Positions 56,945 through 64,000 of a stretch of 64,000 nt of DNA are shown here, in pieces; the stretch's first letter is position 1, and each line of letters opens with the position of its first letter. This DNA is from Steromphala cineraria (taxonomy: Eukaryota > Mollusca > Gastropoda > Trochida > Trochidae): the NCBI GenBank assembly GCA_916613615.1, contig OU744732.1:50242227-50306226 (forward strand), given 5' to 3'. The notes under the pieces were generated by a model. That model saw only the letters and a program-made list of their open reading frames with translations, did no database searches and was not told the origin of the DNA. Position numbers and translations under genes: made by a program.

Positions 56945-57759
56945 TTGACAGACAATATCGCTGCAATGGACTCCCCTGATGCCCCAACTCCTCTTGATGT
57001 TTGTCACAGTATCCTCACCTCCATGAGATATGACGAGGAGGCCGACAACAGTATAGAGTGCGCCACTCTGGAGTCTGCTGCTTCCGCAATCAGCACCCTG
57101 GAACCAGTCACATGGAACAAAGTGAAAGTAGCCACCACCAGTGACACAACCATGAATAAACTTGTTGACATAATAGAAGCCGGCATGCCTGAATCACGCC
57201 TAGAACTCCCCGGAGCACTGCGTGAATATCATCAATTCAGGGAACATCTCCACACAGTAGACGGTGTCATCCTCAGGACCTCTACAAGGATCGGATCATC
57301 ATCCCACCCGCACTACGAGAAGATGCACTCACTGCCCTTCACTCTGCACACCAAGGCGTCTCATCTATGATGGCCAGAGCTGAAGCGTCAATCTTCTGGC
57401 CGGGACTAACACTGGCGGTTACAAGCCTCAGGACAAACTGCTCCCACTGCAATCGGATGGCCCCGTCACAGCCCTCAGCCCCACCGACTCCACTAGGATA
57501 CCCGTCATACCCCTTCCAGTGTGTTTGTGCTGACTTTTTCCAATACAAAGGAGTCAACTACCTCGTGATCGTCGACAGATACTCAAACTGGCCCATAGTT
57601 GAGAGAACATCTGGAGGTGCATCGGGACTCATAGACTGTCTGCGTCGCACGTTTGTTACCTTTGGCATACCTGATGAACTCTCTTCTGATGGTGGACCTG
57701 AATTTATTGCCTCTTTAACAAGGGAGTTCCTTCGAACATGGTCAGTGCATCATCGCTTA
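56945..57759 (+). pseudogene. gypsy integrase, N-terminal part
   Basis: Linker then integrase. The zinc module is partly visible (SIFWPGLTLAV...CSHCNRM), followed by the core with CADFFQYKGVNYLVIVDRYS (first D) and SSDGGPEFIA (second D). A frame change occurs near 57360. It is interrupted after WSVHHR by the Harbinger-like element at 57760; the third catalytic residue lies beyond it. Confidence 0.83.
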
Positions 57760-59205
57760 GGCCAAAACAAAAATATGTTGTGTTTCCGGTAACCCGACCG
57801 ACCCATAATTTTTATCATATATGAGTGTGACACGATCGATGTCAGATGATCGAGTTAGCGATGTTTACACCGGAAGCAAAATGCACAAGTTTACATCGAT
57901 GTCATTTTTGTAAAATAAAAATACATTGTCCTTTTGTTGTTTTTAATGACTATATAGTATATACATATGTAAATTAATAAAAATAAAATAATCTATTGTT
58001 TTTAAATATTCACGCATCATTCACGTACTGTTTAATTTCAGCAGAAATCACGATGTATGTGGCTTCACTTGCATCAGCGATCGTGAATTGAAATATTTGA
58101 TTCCCATAATAATAATAATATTATCAAGAACTATCGCTTTATAAGGCTTGTTATCCATTCTAAATGTTTTATATGACACATTTCCAAACCTATTTATCAT
58201 ATTTAATCGTCGAAGTTCAAAGAAATCTTTTTCAAATATACTTTCGCGAAAGCACATTGTTTTACTTTATTTGGAATCGCAATCGTAATTTCTTGACGAC
58301 AAACAACATTATCAATATTCTTGCGTGCTCATTATAATAATTTTTGCAAGTTTTTCTTCGAAATTTATTTACGTAAATATTTCAATTAACTGCATGTTTT
58401 ATTGGAAAATGTAATATATTGAAAATAATTAACAAATATTTGAATATTTAGACATTTAATATTGTATCGACAATATGTTGTCATGAATTTGTTACAACCA
58501 CGCTTCAGTTTCATACATCGTTTTCAAATCGACTTGCTGATTGGCCAAAAGCAGTCGACTGATTATTCACATTCCTTTTCCATGAGAATAATATTATGAA
58601 ATCTAATTAAAACAAACAACAAACAATGTAAGTTAGCATTTGCAATTTCTTTATGATTCGTTTTAATAATATACGTCTGGAAAAGTGTCAATTGATATTT
58701 AAGAAGAAGACCTGACCAACATAGTCAAAAGTATCGATGTCAATGTTTCAATTCAACTCGTATCATACAATTACAAAATATAGTATGAATAAACAACACA
58801 TAATTAAGTTTTTAGACTGTGTATAATTAGTAGAAATGAAATATATTTGAAAGTGGCATTTTGGCCTGGATATTTACACTTCATGTGATGCTAGTTCTGA
58901 TTAATTTAAGAATTCATGTTCCCTGTTTTAAGCTGTTTAATAAAATGAACATGTGCAGATATTAAATGTGTTTATTATCTGTTGGATGAAACATGCAGAA
59001 GGTGATGTCAAAACTGTCTGAAGTGTGCCTGAAACAAAAGACTAATTATCATTATATATGCATGACACTGTCCTCCCAGAAACCTACTATATAAACTAAT
59101 TTAATCCATTCATTTAAAAAAAAAAACCAAAAAAAAAAAACCTACCTACCGACCCAAAAATGTTTGGGCTTGTGACCTGAAACACAACATATTTTTGTTT
59201 TGGCC
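57760..59205. mobile_element. Harbinger-like non-autonomous element
   Basis: 1446 bp, bounded by GGCCAAAACAAAAATATGTT and its inverse (about 27 bp near-perfect), flanked by TTA on both sides (57757-57759 and 59206-59208). A 3-bp TTA duplication with GGCC termini fits PIF/Harbinger. Inside there is no transposase, only AT-rich DNA and an A-rich tract near 59117-59150. Discounting one TTA restores the integrase frame exactly. Confidence 0.85.
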
Positions 59206-60122
59206 TTATCCTCCGTGGCCTTTCCTCACAGTAACTGCAGAGCAGAAATAGGTGTGAAGACAGTAAAGCGCATGATCACTGATTACACTGGACCACGGGG
59301 GGAACTTGACACAGACACCTTCCAGCGTGCTATGCTTCAATACAGGAACACTCCAGATAGAGACACAAAGCTATCACCAGCCATGTGTGTATTCGGAAGA
59401 GCCACAAAGGATTTCATACCAATCCTACCTGGCCGTTACAAACCCCATGAGACATTGAGCGACACACTCCTTTTGAGAGAAGAGGCCCTCAGAAACCGAC
59501 ACATGAAGATGGCAGAATTACTCAGTACACAAAGGCGCTCCCACCCCTTGCAGTTGGTGACTTCGTCAGAGTTCAGAATCAGAGAGGCTCTCATCCACTG
59601 AAATGGGACAAGACTGGATGTGTGATTGAAGTACGTCAATTTGACCAGTATGTTGTCCGGATCGATGGCTCAGGCAGAGTGACAGTTCGGAACAGGAAGT
59701 TCCTAAGGAAGTACATCCCCGTCTTCACGCCTACTCCTAGACACTCCATTATTGACGACCTGCCCAAGCCACAACGATCTACCCATGGTACTGTCAACAC
59801 TTCTATGACTTGCCCTTGTCCAAATACAGCACACTTATCCACAATCAAGCCAAATCCTACTGTCAACCAACAAAACACTGTGCCTCCACAGTCGATGTCA
59901 TCCCGACCATGTACCCCACCTGACAACTCTCTACCTCCACCACCCTCACCTCAAGCCCATCCAGTGATGAGAGAGCCTGTCTCCCATGAGTCACAGCACA
60001 GGGATGCTCCCCTGACACCTCCTCCTACTGACCCCGGTGTTACAACCCCGAGACGATCTACCCGAGCTAAAAGGGAACCAAATTGGTTATCTGATTATGT
60101 TCATTTGATTGGGGCAGAATAA
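59206..60122 (+). pseudogene. gypsy integrase, C-terminal part
   Basis: Resumes at SSVAFPHSNCRAEIGVKTVKR, where the catalytic glutamate lies (RAEIGVK), then RNTPDRDTKLSP and a GRATKDFIP motif. A one-base shift near 59545 leads to VGDFVRVQN, KFLRKYIPVF and a proline-rich tail ending PRRSTRAKREPNWLSDY and TAA 60120-60122. No chromodomain was seen. Confidence 0.83.
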
Positions 60123-60319
60123 TCCCCGGGCCGGAGGGCAGTCTACCCAGTGAAAGCCCCAAATTGTTTGTTTTACTTTTGTTCCAGGGTTTGAATGTTA
60201 CTGTGAATTGAAGACAATTCAGGACAATGACTTTTTACACTCAGTTTAATGTTCTTATAACAACTTATTTCAGTCCTTGCCACAACTTCGTCAAGATCTG
60301 ACAATGACTTGGGGAGGGA

Positions 60320-60439
60320 TAGAGGATTATATTGTTTAGTTGTACATGTTTAATGATTGCATCTGTATTTCCATTGCAGATCTCCATCATTTGTGATGTC
60401 TGAATAAAGCATCTGTAAAAAGTATTGCCTACTTATTTA
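60320..60439 (+). repeat. gypsy 3' LTR
   Basis: 120 bp with two differences from the 5' LTR (a T/A in the first 15 bases and a G/A near the end). Preceded by the polypurine tract CTTGGGGAGGGA (60308-60319). Confidence 0.87.
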
Positions 60440-61414
60440 GGGACTCCTGACGGTCGCTTTGCCAAGGTGACACAGACTACCGTAGATTTGGAGGTTGAAT
60501 GTGCCAGCTTGGAAGAAGAATTGTATTGGCTAAGGTTAGAAGCTAAGAAAAATGCACTTAGTGAGGAAGTTAAAGCCTTACAGGCGGATTTGCATATTGC
60601 TGGAGCAAAGGTGCACAAGTTCGTTGGCCGGAAAACTGAAATCTCGGGCATTCTCGGCGGCCATGTTGGACTGACGAGACAAGTCGCACCGGATGCTGGA
60701 GGTAAGACACCGGAATAGGGCCGTAAGATTAAGGATTACGTGTGGGCAGATACTTTGGAAAGCTTAGATCAGTCGAGAACAACTATCGATCTTGGTGACA
60801 GTGTTCAATTAGATTTTGGGGCGAGAGTGAAGAATTCCTTGAGTAAAGTAACCCCGGAAATGTGGACATACGTGAGTATTGGTATTCTGAAGGACATGAT
60901 AGACTGCAAAGAGGTAGACATGAAAGACGTCCTCGACTATCTCAAGTATATGCAGGATATTGCATGTCTCTCTTCAAAATACGTGTGGGGAAGCATACTA
61001 CTTTATGACTATGAGTACAGAACACGGCACTCCGAGGAGGGGTTTCGTTGGGGAACGCCAATGCAGGAATTAAGAGAATTCCAACTAGTTTCTAAGCCAA
61101 ACTCAGCAACTTCTAAAGCTCTTCGTCAAATTGAAAATCCGTCAATGCAAACTGGAAATCCGAAACGTCCACCTAGGCAACGTGGCCCATTCACTGCAGA
61201 TGGTCTTGAGATTTGTAGAAGATACAACTATGGAAACTGTTTCAAGGAAGATAACTGTCGACTGGCCCACGCCTGTACAGTGTGTCACAAGCTGGGACAC
61301 GGCAGTCAACAACACTTCTCCTACAGTTCGTATCAACGCCCACATCAGGCCCCGCAGAATGACGTAAAGCAACCCGATACAAGGGATAAAAAAAACGGAT
61401 ATCTAAGTCGTTAG
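60440..61414 (+). pseudogene. Ngaro Gag, main part
   Basis: Continues the gag begun at 48361. GTPDGRFAKVTQ is followed by a coiled-coil-like glutamate/leucine-rich segment. A TAG at 60716-60718 interrupts the frame, which resumes with DYVWADTLES and ends at 61412. The C-terminus carries a CCCH-type finger (CRRYNYGNCFKEDNCRLAHAC) and a CHKLGH motif, RNA-binding features typical of Ngaro gags. Confidence 0.75.
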
Positions 61415-63053
61415 ATTACGATGCATGGGATCGTCTTTTGCCAGAAGATGATCCGGACAGACAATATATTTTGTCAGGGGTAAAAGACGGCTTTTAATTG
61501 GTAGAAGTAGAAGAAATACAGGTAGAAGAAGTTATCACAACTAATCACAGATCAGCGTTTATTCATAGAGATGTCACGGAGAAACAGATTTTGGAAGAAA
61601 TCAATCTTGGAAATTATATAGTGACTGACATTAAACCTACAGTGGTAAGTCCCCTTGGTGCTATAGTGAAAGGCACTGGCAAGGTTAGACTCATACATGG
61701 CGGTAGTCTGCCACATAACAAAGGTATGAACAGTTACATGCAGCAATGTGGATGTGAATATATGGATTTACGACATGCACTTAAGCTTATCAAACCTAGA
61801 AGTTATATGGCAAAGTTAGATCTTAAAAGTGCCTATCGCTCAGTACAAATACATCCAAGTAATTATTCTCTCACGGGATTGTGTTGGCGTTTCAAAGATG
61901 ATGAGAATTTGACATATTTCTTTGATAGTAAGCTACCTTTCGGGGCTTCAAAGAGCCCACGGATTTTTCAGACTTTAAGTGCTGCGGTATGCAGAATCAT
62001 GAAATGTAGATATGGTGTTGATGATATTGCTTACATTGATGATTTTCTTATTGTGTGCGATACCTTTAATCAGTGTAATGAAGCTCTTGGAAAGTTGATC
62101 AAAACGGTTAGAGAGCTTGGTTTCTGGGTTAATTTGAACAAGGTCGATGGACCTTCCCAGAATATTGTGTTTCTTGGAATTCATATTGATACTAAAGTGT
62201 GCACTTTGTCTTTGCCAAATGATAAAGTTGAGGATTTGTATGATGAATTGTTACTATTCTCTACTAGGACCAGAGCGTCCAAAAAGCAGCTAGAACGATT
62301 AGTTGGTCGCCTTAGTTGGGCGAGTATGATAATTCAGGGAGGTAGAACATTCCTTCGTCGTGTGCTAGATCTTAAGAATTCAATAACTGTTGCCCATGGA
62401 AAGTGTAGATTGACTGATGAGTTCAAGGAGGATGTTCAGTGGTGGTTGTGTTTCCTAAAAACATATAACGGGCACACTGTGTTTCTGGACCAGAGACCAA
62501 CAAGGACTGTGTACACAGATGCCTGTAACGTAGGCGCAGGTGGATGCTACGACGGAGACTTCTTCTATGTTCACTGGAGAACTGACTTGCCAGAAGTGCA
62601 GAATATGCATATAAATGTTAAAGAAACACTTGGTATAATTTTTGCTGCTTGCCGGTGGTGTGGTGCTTGGAAAAATAAACGTGTTATCGTTAAGACTGAT
62701 AACCAAACGGCAAAAACATTTGTAAATAAGGGTTCCTGTAAAATCCCCTTTGTCATGTTTTGGTTAAGATGTTTATGGTATCTTAAGGCATGTTTCAATT
62801 TTTCACTCTCAGCAGAATTCATTCCTGGCCTAGCAATAGTACCGCTGATGCGATATCTCGATTGCACGAGAAAGGTCGCTTAGCGGACGTTTTTGACATG
62901 TTACCAAATTTGAAGTATTGTACATTTGATCTAGATTTCCTGAAATATCACATGTCTCACGAATTCCTTTCTTTCAGGTGGTGGCATGACCAGAGAACAA
63001 CTTCAGAGTACCGTTGTGAGATTAATGAATCAAGGATGGTCGGAGTCATCTAA
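61415..63053 (+). pseudogene. Ngaro reverse transcriptase and RNase H
   Basis: Begins with WDRLLPEDDPDRQYI..GVKDGF, a TAA at 61495, then an open frame to 62883. Motifs: VVSPLGAIVKGTGKVRLI, AKLDLKSAYRSVQIH, LPFGASKSPRIFQ, catalytic YIDDFLIV (about 62035) and a RNase H with YTDACNVGAGG, NVKETLGI and KTDNQTAKTFVNKG. A frameshift near 62828 puts the closing STADAISRLHEKG into another frame. LPFGASKSP and YIDD mark it as Ngaro rather than DIRS1-like. Confidence 0.85.
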
Positions 63054-63171
63054 GAAAACTTACAGATCTCAATTTCAGTGTTTCTTTGATGTTTGCGACC
63101 AGGCCAATGTACAATCAGTCATGTGTAAGCCTGGCTTGTCATGCGCACAGCCCTGTTTGGAGGATGCTTAA
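62986..63171 (+). pseudogene. Ngaro tyrosine recombinase N-terminus only
   Basis: Overlaps the RNase H end in another frame, as is usual for these elements. It reads LQSTVVRLMNQGWSESSKKT followed by YRSQFQCFFDVC, the SAM-like N-terminal domain. The catalytic domain is absent: coding homology stops where the 57-bp direct repeat begins (63167). Confidence 0.72.
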
Positions 63172-63223
63172 GTAAATTAGAGTTACTTGCCCTTTATCAC
63201 GCCCGCATGGCGGTAAGCAAAAT
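63167..63223 (+). repeat. Ngaro 57-bp repeat, right
   Basis: Identical to 48267-48323. It directly follows the truncated recombinase, so the catalytic region and any B1 repeat have been deleted. Confidence 0.88.
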
Positions 63224-64000
63224 CCCACCCACCCTCCCAGTAGATTATATTGGTTTGTGGTGCCACCCATACGCAATAATTGGGGGATTTGTTGTGCCTC
63301 ATGTGTCTTGAGACTGTTGTCATTTGTGACACAACATTTGTTCGACCTGTGAAATTAAAGTTGCCATTCTGATCATTCCTTGCTCTGTTTTTTTGTATAT
63401 ACTTACTTTAAGTATTTGGTCAAAAGCATGATGAAGCATTTATTTTGTTATTGGTGTAAACTACTTGATATCTTTTTGAATGTATCATTATCTTTCATAT
63501 TTGAGCATCACATCACGTCACACAAGTATTTTTTATTATCCAGGATTAGGAATAATCCAGGTTTGAATGATTCAATCTATTAGGCCTACAGTATAGATCT
63601 TTTAGTCTAAAAACGTGAATTTGCATTACAATTTTGCGGCTTAAAATGCAGACTGCTGCGTATCCTTACCTCCACCACTTTAAACACATTCCCGCTTGTA
63701 AGGAGACTTCTTTTCTGTTGATGTAGCATCAATAATGACATAAATGAAGAGTTATCTAAACATTTCTCGTCCTTTCATCCCGCATTGCAAATGTCTGCCA
63801 TCAAATAAAATTCGAGCTCTTTTTTCCTCCACGACAGGAGAGGTCGCCGAAATGCATGACGGTAGACCAAACTTTTTGTAGCATGTAACTCACCTAGATC
63901 TACTAGATCTACTTCGTAAAACGAAATTAATGATTTTTGTTCCTCAAGAACGTTTTCATGCTTTATCTCTGTGAAAAAAATTAATAAACAATAGATATAT
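63224..64000. other. Ngaro 3' flank and unassigned DNA
   Basis: 63224-63370 may be the Ngaro 3' region (an AATTAAAG poly(A)-like signal at 63352). From there to the window end no gene or repeat could be supported. Confidence 0.3.

Larger units (their letters stand above)
48483..60439 (+). mobile_element. Ty3/gypsy LTR retrotransposon, nested
   Basis: Element with 120-bp LTRs (48483-48602, 60320-60439; two differences), a polypurine tract (CTTGGGGAGGGA) before the 3' LTR, and a target duplication GGAAC (48478-48482) versus GGGAC (60440-60444, one mismatch). The LTR termini read TA...TA, not the usual TG...CA. Gag-pol is broken by shifts and by hAT and Harbinger-like insertions; without these two the element is about 5.1 kb. 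Confidence 0.88.
48267..63223 (+). mobile_element. Ngaro-type retrotransposon, interrupted
   Basis: Tyrosine-recombinase retrotransposon whose gag is interrupted by the gypsy element (48483-60439). It has a gag start at 48361, gag continuation from 60440, reverse transcriptase-RNase H, and only the N-terminus of a recombinase. A 57-bp direct repeat at 48267-48323 and 63167-63223 fits the split direct repeats (A1/A2) of Ngaro elements. Outer ends are estimates. Confidence 0.82.

Noticed and set aside
58048..58257. 69-codon ORF inside the Harbinger-like element
   Set aside because: No transposase or Myb-like motif; too short to count as a gene.
48267..63223. 57-bp repeats as LTRs of a 15-kb LTR element
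   Set aside because: They flank Ngaro coding sequence with a tyrosine-recombinase domain and no integrase of their own; split direct repeats fit better.

Overview
The window is eukaryotic genomic DNA, most likely from a lophotrochozoan and plausibly a bivalve mollusc. It is AT-rich and intron-containing, with no bacterial-style operons. It is crowded with animal retrotransposon lineages (BEL/Pao, DIRS, Ngaro, Ty3/gypsy and RTE-, CR1-, Tx1- and Nimb-like LINEs) and DNA elements (hAT, Harbinger, TTAA-target MITE, hairpin-ended repeats). The species call is inference; no diagnostic host gene was recognised.

Layout. 1-4149: two LINEs; a plus-strand Nimb-like copy appears to sit inside a minus-strand Tx1/L1-like copy. 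4150-15645: a minus-strand DIRS-type tyrosine-recombinase retrotransposon, cut in the middle of its recombinase gene by a full-length BEL/Pao element (5488-13064, 933/938-bp LTRs, 5-bp target duplication GTAGC). 15646-17316: a 1.67-kb repeat ending in a ~75-bp hairpin. 18722-27106: a tRNA-Lys-like SINE head and a recent direct duplication of ~3.65 kb (19129-22773 and 23434-27106). Each copy carries a gene for an unrecognised secretory protein (788 codons in copy A) and a small second secreted ORF; copy B is frameshifted by a 28-bp expansion of its 27-bp coding repeat. 27529-29990: a 139-bp palindrome and a 5'-truncated CR1-like LINE. 30000-41140: mostly non-coding host DNA with dispersed and tandem repeats, including a 2.27-kb insert with five 156-bp tandem units bounded by 151-bp direct repeats, and the apparent last exon of a host gene (37369-37469). 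41768-44701: an RTE element with intact ends, a 9-bp target duplication and an internal deletion in reverse transcriptase. 44712-48266: non-coding, with a 48-bp perfect palindrome and weak exon candidates. 48267-63223: a nest of four elements, a Ngaro element interrupted by a gypsy element (120-bp LTRs), which is itself interrupted by an intron-containing hAT (50170-55578) and a Harbinger-like element (57760-59205).

How the parts relate. Nearly all recognisable coding sequence is transposon-derived and most of it is broken by stops or frameshifts, so the genes do not form a pathway. The main exception is the hAT transposase: its four exons join in phase into about 693 codons with no stop. The nesting gives relative ages: Ngaro older than gypsy, gypsy older than hAT and Harbinger; DIRS older than BEL; Tx1-like LINE probably older than the Nimb-like LINE. 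The most novel material is the duplicated secretory gene pair and the hairpin-ended repeats, of which two different families share the terminal signature hairpin-NN-CTAATT.
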